Shown one piece after another: positions 6,368-13,612 of a DNA stretch of 18,876 nucleotides (position 1 is its first letter; the number at the start of each line of letters is the position of its first letter). Under the pieces are notes generated by a model, which saw only the letters and a list, made by a program, of their open reading frames with translations, did not search any database and was not told the DNA's origin. A program made the position numbers and the translations under genes. Origin of the DNA: an uncultured Chloroflexota bacterium (GTDB lineage: Bacteria > Chloroflexota > Dehalococcoidia > UBA2247 > RBG-13-53-26); the NCBI GenBank assembly GCA_937860285.1, contig CALMBS010000348.1:1-18876 (forward strand), in the 5' to 3' direction.

Positions 6368-7159
6368 ATGTACCAGTGGGACGCCCGGGAGTACCGCGAC
6401 AGCTCGTCCAACCAGAAGCGATGGGCCCTGGAGTTGCTGGCGCGGCTGGAGCTGCAGGGGGGCGAGCGCGTGCTCGACATCGGCTGCGGCGACGGGGAGA
6501 TCACGGCTGCCATTGCCCGGATGGCGCCGCGGGGCTTTGCCCTGGGGATCGACAGCTCAGAGGACATGGTGGAGCTGGCGTCGCGACAATACCCTCCGGA
6601 CCGCTGCCCGAACCTGGGGTTCCTGCTGAAGGATGCCAGGGAGATCGACTTCACCGGTGAGTTTGACGCCGTCTTTTCCAGTGCCTGCCTGCACTGGGTG
6701 AAGGACCACCAGCCTGTTCTGAGCGGCGTCAGAAGGTGCCTGAAGCCGGGGGGCCGGGTGCTGCTGCAGATGGGCGGCCGGGGGAATGCGGCCACCGTCC
6801 TCGCTGCGATGGAAGAGGTCCTGCGGCTGCCCCGATGGGCGGGCCACTTCGAGGGGTTCGACTTTCCGTACGGCTTCTACGGGCCGGAGGAGTACCGGCC
6901 CTGGCTGGAATCCCGGGGCTTCAGGGTCCTGCGGCTGGAGCTGGTCCCCAGGGAGATGCGGCACCACGGCGGCAGTGACTTCGCTGCGTGGCTGCGCACC
7001 ACCTGGCTGCCCTACACCCAGAGAGTGCCGGAGTCCCTGCGTGAGAGCTTCATCGCCGAGGTCGTGGCGGCGCATGCCCGGGTCAAGCCGCCGGAGGCCG
7101 ACGGCAGCGTCCGTTTCGACATGGTGCGCCTGGAAGTAGATGCCTTGAAGGGGGACTGA
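6368..7159 (+). CDS. SAM-dependent methyltransferase, trans-aconitate 2-methyltransferase-like
   Basis: A 263-residue class I methyltransferase. It begins MYQWDAREYRDSSSNQKRWA, a start typical of the Tam-like group. Motif I is VLDIGCGDG (35-43), then GIDSS, and VFSSACLHWVKDH carries the motif IV/post-motif region. LKPGGRVLLQMGGRGNA follows, with a C-terminal TTWLPYTQRVPE block that is well conserved in this family. The acceptor may be a carboxylate as in Tam, but that is an analogy only. ATG 6368 is preceded by GGGAG about 10 nt away. The stop is 4 nt before the DUF3795-like gene, so the two form an operon. The family is common in anaerobic bacteria and archaea. Confidence 0.88.
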   Translation: MYQWDAREYRDSSSNQKRWALELLARLELQGGERVLDIGCGDGEITAAIARMAPRGFALGIDSSEDMVELASRQYPPDRCPNLGFLLKDAREIDFTGEFDAVFSSACLHWVKDHQPVLSGVRRCLKPGGRVLLQMGGRGNAATVLAAMEEVLRLPRWAGHFEGFDFPYGFYGPEEYRPWLESRGFRVLRLELVPREMRHHGGSDFAAWLRTTWLPYTQRVPESLRESFIAEVVAAHARVKPPEADGSVRFDMVRLEVDALKGD

Positions 7160-7163
7160 GCGG

Positions 7164-7610
7164 ATGGAGGACGAACGCACCTGCACCGCCTACTGCGGCC
7201 TGTACTGCCGCGACTGCATCCCGTCGGACCGCCGGCTGTTCGATCTGGCGCGGGAGCTGGAGAGCGAGCTGGCCCGGGTCCGTCTTGAGGAGTACGCCAG
7301 GCTGAAGACCCCGGCCGACGCCGCGTTCGCGGACTACCCGGCCTTTCTGAAGGTCCTCCGGGCTGTTCGGGGGCTGGAGTGCCGGGCGCCGTGCCGGGCC
7401 GGGGGTGGCAAGGTCGCCTGCTCCGTGCGCGACTGTGTCCTGGCGCGGGGGCTGGGGGGCTGCTGGGACTGCGCTGAGCGCGGGACCTGCCGGCTGCTCG
7501 CCCCGCTGCTGCGGTTCCACCCGAACCTGGAGCACCACCTGGAGCTCATCCGCCGGGAAGGGCCGGACGGGTGGAGCGGGAAGCGGCGCGGCCACTACCC
7601 GTGGCAGTGA
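7164..7610 (+). CDS. DUF3795-like cysteine-rich protein
   Basis: A 148-residue protein with clustered cysteines. It opens C-x3-C-x3-C-x2-C at residues 7-18 (CTAYCGLYCRDC), a hallmark of DUF3795 (AYCGLxCxxC). A second cluster follows mid-protein (LECRAPCRAGGGKVACSVRDC, then GGCWDCAERGTC). The spacing suggests one or more Fe-S or zinc sites. The middle is a helical region with the AFLKVLRAVRGL segment. ATG 7164 lies 4 nt after the methyltransferase stop, and GGGGG upstream overlaps that gene's end, so translational coupling is likely. The family function is unknown. The pairing with a methyltransferase is suggestive but not evidence of a shared pathway. Confidence 0.82.
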   Translation: MEDERTCTAYCGLYCRDCIPSDRRLFDLARELESELARVRLEEYARLKTPADAAFADYPAFLKVLRAVRGLECRAPCRAGGGKVACSVRDCVLARGLGGCWDCAERGTCRLLAPLLRFHPNLEHHLELIRREGPDGWSGKRRGHYPWQ

Positions 7611-7650
7611 CGCCCGTCGGCGGCTGGTGCGCGCCCGTGGCTCCTGAGGC

Positions 7651-7656
7651 TATAAT
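7651..7656 (+). promoter_or_regulatory. Candidate -10 element for the TIGR00730 gene
   Basis: A perfect TATAAT 29 nt before the ATG at 7686, in an otherwise GC-rich gap. The -35 position (TGCGCG) is poor. Confidence 0.5.
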
Positions 7657-7685
7657 AGACCGCACTCGGCGCTAAGGAGAGTGGT

Positions 7686-8372
7686 ATGCCGCAGGGATAC
7701 GAGATCAACGACTACGCCAAGGAAGAATCGTGGCGCATGTTCCGCATCATGGGCGAGCTGGTGGAGGGCTTCGACAAGCTCTCCGGCGTCGAGCCGGCCG
7801 TGACCATCTACGGGTCCGCCCGTCTGGCCTATGATGACCCGTTCTTCAACCAGACGGTCGAGATAGCCCGGCGCCTGGGGGAGATGAGCTTCAACATCAT
7901 CACCGGCGGCGGGCCGGGGGTGATGGAGGCGGCCAACAAGGGGGCCCGGGAGGCGGGGGTCCTCTCCGTCGGCCTCAACATCATTCTGCCCGCGGAACAG
8001 GCGTGCAACATCTACGCCAACAAGGTCATCACCTTCAACCATTTCTTCGTGCGCAAGGTGATGCTGGTCAAGTACGCCACCGCCTTCGTGATCATGCCGG
8101 GCGGCCTGGGCACCCTCGATGAGCTCAGCGAGGTGCTGACCCTCATGCAGACGCGCAAGATCCGGCCCTTCCCGGTGATCCTCTTCGGCAGCCCCTTCTG
8201 GAACGGGCTGCTGGAGTGGCTGCGGAGCACCGTTCTGCCCCGGTCCTTCATCGACGATGATGACTTCCACCTGCTGCGGCTGTCCGACGACCCGGCCGAG
8301 GTGGCCGAGGTGGTGCAGCGGTGGTACCTGAAGCAGGAGATCCTGGGCCGGCGGGCGGTCGCCCGCAGATAG
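7686..8372 (+). CDS. TIGR00730 / LOG-like Rossmann-fold protein
   Basis: A 228-residue member of the lysine-decarboxylase-like/LOG superfamily. The two signatures that define active LOG enzymes are present: GGGPGVME at residues 74-81 and PGGLGTLDE at 138-146, with the Arg-Lys pair at 123-124. LOG enzymes hydrolyse cytokinin riboside monophosphates, and bacterial members act as nucleotide 5'-monophosphate nucleosidases (PpnN-like). The chemistry here is inferred from the motifs. An N-terminal extension of about 35 residues (ESWRMFRIMGELVEGFDKL) is the version seen in many bacterial TIGR00730 proteins. ATG 7686 has AAGGAGA 5 nt upstream. DegV follows 19 nt later, and the two are probably co-transcribed. 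Confidence 0.92.
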   Translation: MPQGYEINDYAKEESWRMFRIMGELVEGFDKLSGVEPAVTIYGSARLAYDDPFFNQTVEIARRLGEMSFNIITGGGPGVMEAANKGAREAGVLSVGLNIILPAEQACNIYANKVITFNHFFVRKVMLVKYATAFVIMPGGLGTLDELSEVLTLMQTRKIRPFPVILFGSPFWNGLLEWLRSTVLPRSFIDDDDFHLLRLSDDPAEVAEVVQRWYLKQEILGRRAVARR

Positions 8373-8391
8373 GGGCGGGTGGGGAGAGGTC

Positions 8392-9255
8392 ATGAGGAAG
8401 GTCGCGGTCATCACCGACAGCACCTGCTGCCTGCCGGCCGAGCTCCTGGACCGGCATTCCATCCGGGTGGTGCCCCTCCTGATAGTGGTCGGGGGCAAGA
8501 CCTTCCGGGACGGCCTCGACATTACCCCTGGTGAGGTCTACCGGATCATGCGCCAGGGAGGCGACCTGCCCACCACTTCGGTGCCCACCCCCGACGATTT
8601 CGCCCATACCTACGCAGAGGTGGGCCGCGAGGCTGAGGCCATCGTGTGCATCACCCTGACCGGGCTGCAGAGCAAGACCTGCGAGGCAGCGGCCCTGGGC
8701 CGCCAGCTGGCCCGGGACGTGCTGCCGCAGACGCCGATAGAGGTCATCGACAGCCGGGCCGTGGCCGGTGCCCTGGGCTTCATGGTGCTGGAGGCAGCCC
8801 GGGCGGCGGACGGGGGGGCCGGCCTCAAGGAGGTATGCGAAGCTGCCCGCCGGACCGGGGCCCGGATGAACTTCCTGGCCATGGTGGATACCCTGCAGTA
8901 CCTGGCCCGCACCGGGCGCATCGCCCGGGCGGCCGCCTGGGCGGGTGCGGTCCTCAACGTGAAGCCGGTCCTGGAGCACTCGACCTCCGTCGGCGAGACG
9001 GCGCCCTTCGCCCGCCCCAGGAGCAGGGCGAAGGCGGTGGAGGTCATGCTGCAGACCATGGCCCAGCGGATGGGCGAGTCCCGGGTCCACGTGCTGGTGC
9101 ACCACGCGGACGAACCGCGGGAGGGGGAGAAGCTGAAGGACGAGATCGAGCGCCGGTTCCGGTGCGCCGAGAGCTACCTCACCGAGTTCACGCCCATCAT
9201 GGGGGTGCACGCCGGACCGGGCGTGCTGGGGGTGGCCTTCTGGAAGGATGGATAG
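8392..9255 (+). CDS. DegV family fatty-acid-binding protein
   Basis: A 287-residue DegV/EDD-fold protein. It opens with VAVITDSTCCLP (4-15), has the conserved PTTSVPTP at 60-67, a mid-domain LQYLARTGRIARA segment, and the C-terminal HAGPGVLGVAFW. DegV proteins bind a fatty acid and can act like FakB, presenting fatty acids to a FakA kinase for phosphorylation. No fakA-type gene is in the window. ATG 8392 has GGAGA 4 nt upstream. The gene is 19 nt after the TIGR00730 gene. Its TAG stop lies inside the left arm of the terminator hairpin. Confidence 0.92.
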   Translation: MRKVAVITDSTCCLPAELLDRHSIRVVPLLIVVGGKTFRDGLDITPGEVYRIMRQGGDLPTTSVPTPDDFAHTYAEVGREAEAIVCITLTGLQSKTCEAAALGRQLARDVLPQTPIEVIDSRAVAGALGFMVLEAARAADGGAGLKEVCEAARRTGARMNFLAMVDTLQYLARTGRIARAAAWAGAVLNVKPVLEHSTSVGETAPFARPRSRAKAVEVMLQTMAQRMGESRVHVLVHHADEPREGEKLKDEIERRFRCAESYLTEFTPIMGVHAGPGVLGVAFWKDG

Positions 9256-9280
9256 AGGCGGGTCTCTGACCCGCCTCTAT
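9252..9280. terminator. Bidirectional hairpin between convergent DegV and OYE genes
   Basis: A perfect 12-bp stem (ATAGAGGCGGGT / ACCCGCCTCTAT) with a 5-nt loop. The DegV stop codon is part of the left arm. It has no T-run on either strand, so termination may need help or be partial, but its placement between converging genes is classic. A weaker 6-bp hairpin (9307-9324) lies nearer the OYE stop. Confidence 0.6.
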
Positions 9281-9333
9281 GATTGGCCTGACAATCGCGC
9301 TTCAGCCGGCCCGGGGTGGGGCCGTGCCCGGCC

Positions 9334-10590
9334 CTAGATGAGCGCGGAGGCGCGGTACTTGGATGCGTCGATGCCCTTGGAGCCGATCCGCCTCTTCAGA
9401 TGGCCCTTCTTGTTGCAGACGCAGTAGACCGGCCCGCCGTTCATGACGGCCACGCAGCGGTTGCAGTGGTCGCAGTCCGCGGCCATGACCTCCGCCTTCT
9501 GCCACTTGTTCACGATGTCCGGGTCCCGGATGGTGGCCCGACCGAGCTCCACGAACTCGAAGCCGGCGTTCATGGCCGTCTCCAGGTCGTTCACGGAGCA
9601 GATGCCTCCGACCAGGGCCACCGGTATCTTGACCGCCTTGGCGATCTTGAGGGCTTCCTGCATCAGGAAGAGGTTCTTGTAGGTGAACTCCTGGACAATG
9701 ATATTGCCGAAGAAGAGCAGCCCGAAACGGCGGATGAAATCCTTGTCGGCGGCGGCGAACTCCAGGATGGGGCGGTTCCCGCGCATCATCATGAAGGGGG
9801 TCTTGGAGGTGAACCCGCAGCTGGGGACTAGGCCGCTGGCGCCTTCGGCCTCGAAGCGCCGGGCGATGGCCACGGCATCGTCGATCTCGATGCCGCCCTT
9901 GATGCCGTCGGTCACGTTCATCTTGACCATGACGGGGAAGTCCGGGCCCATGGCCTGTCTCACGGCCCGAACCACGCCGGCGGGGAAGCGCATCCGGTTC
10001 TCCAGGGAGCCGCCGTAGATGTCCTTCCGCTTGTTGGTGTACGGCGACAGGAACTGGCTGAGCAGGTAGCCGTGCCCGGAGTGGACCTCGACGGCGTCGA
10101 AACCGGCCTCCCGGGCCAGGAGGGCGGCGTTGGCGAAGTCCTGCGTCACCTTCTTGATGTCGTCCTCGGTCATGGGCTTGGGGAAGCTGATGCGGAACAG
10201 GTTGAACCGGCGCGAGGCGCCCACGGGCTGGAAACCGGTATCGTGCTTGCTGGCGAAGTAGCCGCAGTGCCCCAGCTGAACCGAGGCGGCGGCGCCCTCC
10301 TTGTGCACCGCGCTCGTCAGCCGTTGCAGGTCGGGCAGGATCTCCCGGCGCATCCACATCTCATGCCCGTAAGCGCGGGCCGACTCCGACACCGAGACAT
10401 AGGACACGGTGGTCATGCCGATGCCCCCGGCGGCCACTGCCCGGTGATGCTCGATCAGCAGGTCGGTGCAGTTGCCCTTCTCGCACATGCCCTCGAAGCA
10501 GCCGGCCCTGATGGTCCGGTTGCGCAGCGTCAGGCCGGCGATCTTCCCCGGCGTGAAAGCCTTTCGTGTCTCCACAGCTGCCTTTGCCAC
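9334..10590 (-). CDS. OYE-family NADH:flavin oxidoreductase with C-terminal cysteine cluster
   Basis: A 418-residue FMN-dependent TIM-barrel oxidoreductase. Old-yellow-enzyme motifs are clear: QLGHCGY, then GFDAVEVHSGHGYLLSQFL with the neighbouring NKRKDIYGGSLENRMRF, PVALVGGI and ELGRATIRDPD. At about residues 365-385 it has CDHCNRC and then PVYC, the position of the [4Fe-4S] site in 2,4-dienoyl-CoA reductase-type enzymes. The pyridine-nucleotide domain found in those larger enzymes is absent, so a separate electron donor is probable. The usual HGAHGYL is HSGHGYL here. The start is GTG 10590, with a purine-rich AAGGAA about 6 nt upstream; a further 68 residues of open frame upstream are low-complexity and lie across the promoter. 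The substrate is likely an enone or enoate, unidentified. Confidence 0.9.
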   Translation of the reverse strand: MAKAAVETRKAFTPGKIAGLTLRNRTIRAGCFEGMCEKGNCTDLLIEHHRAVAAGGIGMTTVSYVSVSESARAYGHEMWMRREILPDLQRLTSAVHKEGAAASVQLGHCGYFASKHDTGFQPVGASRRFNLFRISFPKPMTEDDIKKVTQDFANAALLAREAGFDAVEVHSGHGYLLSQFLSPYTNKRKDIYGGSLENRMRFPAGVVRAVRQAMGPDFPVMVKMNVTDGIKGGIEIDDAVAIARRFEAEGASGLVPSCGFTSKTPFMMMRGNRPILEFAAADKDFIRRFGLLFFGNIIVQEFTYKNLFLMQEALKIAKAVKIPVALVGGICSVNDLETAMNAGFEFVELGRATIRDPDIVNKWQKAEVMAADCDHCNRCVAVMNGGPVYCVCNKKGHLKRRIGSKGIDASKYRASALI

Positions 10591-10638
10591 TGACGATTCC
10601 TTTCCAGTCCCCCCCCAGGCTGGGACCGCTGCAGAATT

Positions 10639-10656
10639 ATCGTCCCCAAAGACGAT
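10639..10656 (-). repeat. Short inverted repeat at the OYE transcription start
   Basis: ATCGTC-CCCAAA-GACGAT, a 6-bp stem with a 6-nt loop. It begins almost exactly at the predicted +1 of the OYE promoter (-10 at 10664-10669). It could be an operator half-site pair or a 5' mRNA stem. Confidence 0.3.
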
Positions 10657-10663
10657 TGGAGCT

Positions 10664-10692
10664 ATTATAGCGCAGGCCTTGAAGACGGGCAA
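10664..10692 (-). promoter_or_regulatory. Promoter for the OYE gene
   Basis: On the minus strand, TTGCCC (10687-10692), a 17-nt spacer, then a perfect TATAAT (10664-10669). The leader to the GTG at 10590 is about 67 nt. Confidence 0.65.
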
Positions 10693-10793
10693 AACAGACA
10701 CCCCCGGTTGTCGACGCCGGCGGTTTCGGTGACGCTGGTGTTGAAGCAGCCATGCCCGCCCTGGTGAGAGCGATGGTGAGCTGGCCAGGGCCA

Positions 10794-10822
10794 TTGACAG
10801 GAAGAGGCCTGCGTGCTAGCCT
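10794..10822 (+). promoter_or_regulatory. Candidate promoter for the secreted propeller gene
   Basis: A perfect -35 TTGACA (10794-10799), a 17-nt spacer, and a weak -10 TAGCCT (10817-10822) that keeps the key T, A and final T. The implied start near 10829 leaves only about a dozen nt before the GTG at 10841, which slightly favours a later start for the protein or a leader-poor message. Confidence 0.4.
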
Positions 10823-10840
10823 CTGCGCCGAACTCGAGGT

Positions 10841-12403
10841 GTGAGTGTGTTGCTGCTGGCCTGTCTGGGCTGTGCTGCGCATCATCCGTCGCCGCCGCGT
10901 CTGTGGCGGGTGATGGCGGCCGTGTTCGCGCTGGGGATGGCCGTCTGCTCGCTGATGCCGGCCTCTCCTGCCCTGGCGGAGTCCCTCTTTGACTGCGTTT
11001 GGACGGAGTACCCCGGCAACCCCACGTTTTCCGGCGTCAACCGGGCCTACTACCCCTCGGTCATTATGGTGGGGGGGGCCTATCACATGTGGTACACGGA
11101 CGCCACGGTGGCCGGTCTGTATCAGGTGCGACACACGACCTCCGGCGACGGCCTGACCTGGTCCGCGCCGGTCGCGGTGACGGGGTTGGTGAGCGGGCAG
11201 CCGTCCCACACCGTCGTGGTCAACGCCGGCACCGATGCTTCCCCGAGCTACAGGATGTGGTACGGGGACGGCGTGTCATGGCCGTTCAGCGACAACTGCT
11301 TCCGGACGGCGGTCTCGGCTGACGGCCTGTCCTGGTCCGGTGATACCGTCATCGGACAGGACCCGGCGGCGGGGCTGCTCCGAACGGACGACACGTCGGA
11401 CCCCGCGTACCGGTGGCGCTATGGCAGCTACGGTCCGGGCGCGGTCCTCTACAATCCATCCGGGTATGCCGCGCTGAACACGGCTGACCCCATGGGCAAC
11501 CGCTATGTCATGTACTACGATGGCTACACCCGTTATTGGCTCACCGGCGTCCAGGAGGCCACCATGCTGGCCGTGTCCGCAGACGGCGTCTACTGGTCGA
11601 GATACGGCAACGCGCCGGTGCTGAACGCCTCCGGCGGGTCGACGATCTGGGATGGGCAGTACGCCTTTGCCTGGTCGGTGATCAAGGACGGGACAGACTA
11701 CCACCTGTGGTACGGCGGCGGCATCGGCGCCAGCCATGAGGGCATCGGCTATGCCCACTCCGCCGACGGCCTGGCCTGGACCAGGGTGGCGGATCACATC
11801 ATGCATGTCAGCGATCCGGGCGTTCCGGCGTGGCGCAGTGTGCGGACCTACACCCCCTGCGTCCTGCAGGAGGGCGACCTCTACAAGATGTGGTTCTCCG
11901 GCAGGACCGGGTCGTCGTACCGGATCGGGTATGCCGTGGGCGGGGTGCCCGAGGGGCGGCCGACCGATGCCGGGGGCACCGAGAAGCGGAGCTACCACTA
12001 CAGGACGGATGTCTACTGCAGCGGCGGGGGATTCTACCCCGGCAGCAACGTCGATGTCCGTATCGTTCCCGAGGATGACTGGACTGACGGCATGGCCATC
12101 CCGGCGGACGAGTCCGGCGATGGGGTGAACACGCTTCCGGTGGATGCCTTCGGCCGGCTGAGCAACACACTGGTGTGGTCGAATGAGCTCGTTATCGGTC
12201 AGTACGACATCATCTTCGATGCCGACCGGGACGGCATCTTCGACGCCAGCGGGGACCACGCCGACAATCCTCATGATCCCGGGTTCCGGGTATTCGGCGA
12301 TACCTACACCGCGCCCGCGTACCCCGGCATTGCCTTCGGCATCGCTGCCGCTCTGGTGGCCGGAGCCCTGGCATACTGGCTCCGGCGCTCCGTCGCGCAA
12401 TAG
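10841..12403 (+). CDS. Secreted, membrane-anchored beta-propeller-like protein
   Basis: A 520-residue exported protein. A signal peptide is visible, with Arg-containing LWR followed by VMAAVFALGMAVCSLM and a likely cut after ALA at residue 46. The body has repeated blade-like strands of GH43/GH32 propeller type (MWYTDAT, MWYGDG, MYYDGY, LWYGGG, MWFSGRTG), each near a SADGLxW-type turn. A C-terminal domain of about 100 residues holds DADRDGIFD, a calcium-loop-like motif. A single transmembrane helix (AFGIAAALVAGALAYWL) and RR finish the protein, so it is anchored with the propeller outside. No catalytic triad is identified; sugar binding or hydrolysis is possible but unproven. The start is uncertain: GTG 10841 overlaps a GAGG only 2 nt away, and GTG 10910 or ATG 10913 are alternatives. 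Confidence 0.8.
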   Translation: MSVLLLACLGCAAHHPSPPRLWRVMAAVFALGMAVCSLMPASPALAESLFDCVWTEYPGNPTFSGVNRAYYPSVIMVGGAYHMWYTDATVAGLYQVRHTTSGDGLTWSAPVAVTGLVSGQPSHTVVVNAGTDASPSYRMWYGDGVSWPFSDNCFRTAVSADGLSWSGDTVIGQDPAAGLLRTDDTSDPAYRWRYGSYGPGAVLYNPSGYAALNTADPMGNRYVMYYDGYTRYWLTGVQEATMLAVSADGVYWSRYGNAPVLNASGGSTIWDGQYAFAWSVIKDGTDYHLWYGGGIGASHEGIGYAHSADGLAWTRVADHIMHVSDPGVPAWRSVRTYTPCVLQEGDLYKMWFSGRTGSSYRIGYAVGGVPEGRPTDAGGTEKRSYHYRTDVYCSGGGFYPGSNVDVRIVPEDDWTDGMAIPADESGDGVNTLPVDAFGRLSNTLVWSNELVIGQYDIIFDADRDGIFDASGDHADNPHDPGFRVFGDTYTAPAYPGIAFGIAAALVAGALAYWLRRSVAQ

Positions 12404-12420
12404 GATTATTGCCTGCCCGG

Positions 12421-12429
12421 TGCTATACT
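12421..12429 (+). promoter_or_regulatory. Extended -10 promoter for the CorA-like gene
   Basis: TGC-TATACT, an extended -10 18 nt after the upstream gene's stop. The start codon at 12485 then follows a leader of about 50 nt. No -35 is clear, as is usual for extended -10 promoters. Confidence 0.45.
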
Positions 12430-12484
12430 TGCTACGCAGGGGAGTCCGCACCGCAGCGCGGACCGGGCTGGAAAGGATGGGTTG

Positions 12485-13588
12485 ATGACCGAGATGGATG
12501 CCAACGGCAAGCCCGACGTAGTCGCGGTTCCCCCATCCGAGGGATACCCCAAGCAGTGGTTCTGCGTGGCGGTGGCCCGGGATGGCAGCATATTCAAGGG
12601 TGACTCCGATACCCCGGCGCCGTTGGCGGACACCCTGAGCAAGTCGGCCATCGCCTGGGTGGACTACTGGACCGACAACTACGACCGGGACACCCCTGTG
12701 GCCGCCTTCCGAATGGGGTTCAGCGAGGCCCTGGTCTCGTCGCTCACCGTTGATTCCAGGACCACCTACCAGGACTTCGACACCGAGATGGGGATGCGGC
12801 TGCCTTCGGTCCAGGTGCGCGGCTTCCAGGTGGAACCCTATCCCCTGCTCATACTGGTGCGCCAGAGCTTCATCTTCACCGTGCATCCCCTCAACGTGGA
12901 CCGCCGGTTCCACCGCCTGAGGAGGTACGCCGACACCTTCATCCGCAAGATCCGGCTGGACATACCCCAGGAGGACCGGGTGACCCACCTGCTGCTGCGC
13001 CTCATCGATGAGACCAACGAGAGGAACTTCGAGCACCTGCGGCAGGTGGAGGTGCTGGGGGAGGCGCTGAACAAGGACATGACCGATCACAGGACGCCGC
13101 GCCAGGAGCTGGGGCCGAAGATCTTCGACATGAAGCACGCGCTGATCACCTACCTGGACGCTCTCTGGGAGACCAATGACGTGCTGCACGCCCTCAGGTA
13201 CGGGGACGCCGAGCTGATGACGGACAACGCCAAGCTGCTGTACCGCCTGACCCTGCTGGCCGAGGACGTCAACCGGCAGATCGGCCTGGCGGAGCACCTG
13301 TCGGAGGTCCTGGCCTCGGGGCTGGAGGTGCTGCAGAGCATCTACAACAACCAGCTCCAGGTGATGAACAACCGGCTGGCCCTGATCATGACCTACCTCA
13401 CGGTGATGGGCACGGCTGTGCTGGTGCCCAACACCCTGGCCACCATCTTCAGCAGCTCTGCGTTTAACATGGAGCCCAACGACATAGGGTGGTACGTGGC
13501 TCTGCTGATCGGGTCCACGGTGGTGGCCACCTTCCTGAGCTACTGGTGGATGCGGAGGTCGAGACTGTTCCCCAAGAGAGTGGACTAG
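12485..13588 (+). CDS. CorA-like divalent cation channel lacking the GMN motif
   Basis: A 367-residue protein with CorA architecture: a cytoplasmic alpha/beta domain, a long helical stalk, and two C-terminal membrane helices (about 300-320 and 335-357) with a basic MRRSRLF end. In CorA the first helix ends in the GMN selectivity motif. Aligned on the VPNTLATIF and FNM anchors, the motif is replaced by Ser-Ser-Ser (323-325). This is not a ZntB-type GVN either. It therefore belongs to the wider CorA/MIT superfamily, and the transported ion cannot be assumed to be Mg2+. ATG 12485 is chosen because AAGGA lies 7 nt upstream; the TTG just before it is possible. TypA follows 24 nt later, so the two may share a transcript. 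Confidence 0.85.
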   Translation: MTEMDANGKPDVVAVPPSEGYPKQWFCVAVARDGSIFKGDSDTPAPLADTLSKSAIAWVDYWTDNYDRDTPVAAFRMGFSEALVSSLTVDSRTTYQDFDTEMGMRLPSVQVRGFQVEPYPLLILVRQSFIFTVHPLNVDRRFHRLRRYADTFIRKIRLDIPQEDRVTHLLLRLIDETNERNFEHLRQVEVLGEALNKDMTDHRTPRQELGPKIFDMKHALITYLDALWETNDVLHALRYGDAELMTDNAKLLYRLTLLAEDVNRQIGLAEHLSEVLASGLEVLQSIYNNQLQVMNNRLALIMTYLTVMGTAVLVPNTLATIFSSSAFNMEPNDIGWYVALLIGSTVVATFLSYWWMRRSRLFPKRVD

Positions 13589-13612
13589 CCAGGGGTGTTA
13601 ACCGGAGGTAGA

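Noticed and set aside
7650..9210. Two minus-strand frames opposite the TIGR00730 and DegV genes
   Set aside because: The plus-strand proteins match their families end to end; the antisense frames are Pro/Gly/Arg/His-rich shadows.
10591..10794. N-terminal extension of the OYE gene by 68 codons
   Set aside because: It would run across the TTGCCC-17-TATAAT promoter and is low-complexity; the GTG at 10590 has a ribosome site.
11276..13297. Very long minus-strand open frame (673 codons)
   Set aside because: It lies opposite the propeller and CorA-like genes, has a low-complexity Val/His/Gly/Arg composition and no recognisable domain. It is a by-product of high GC.
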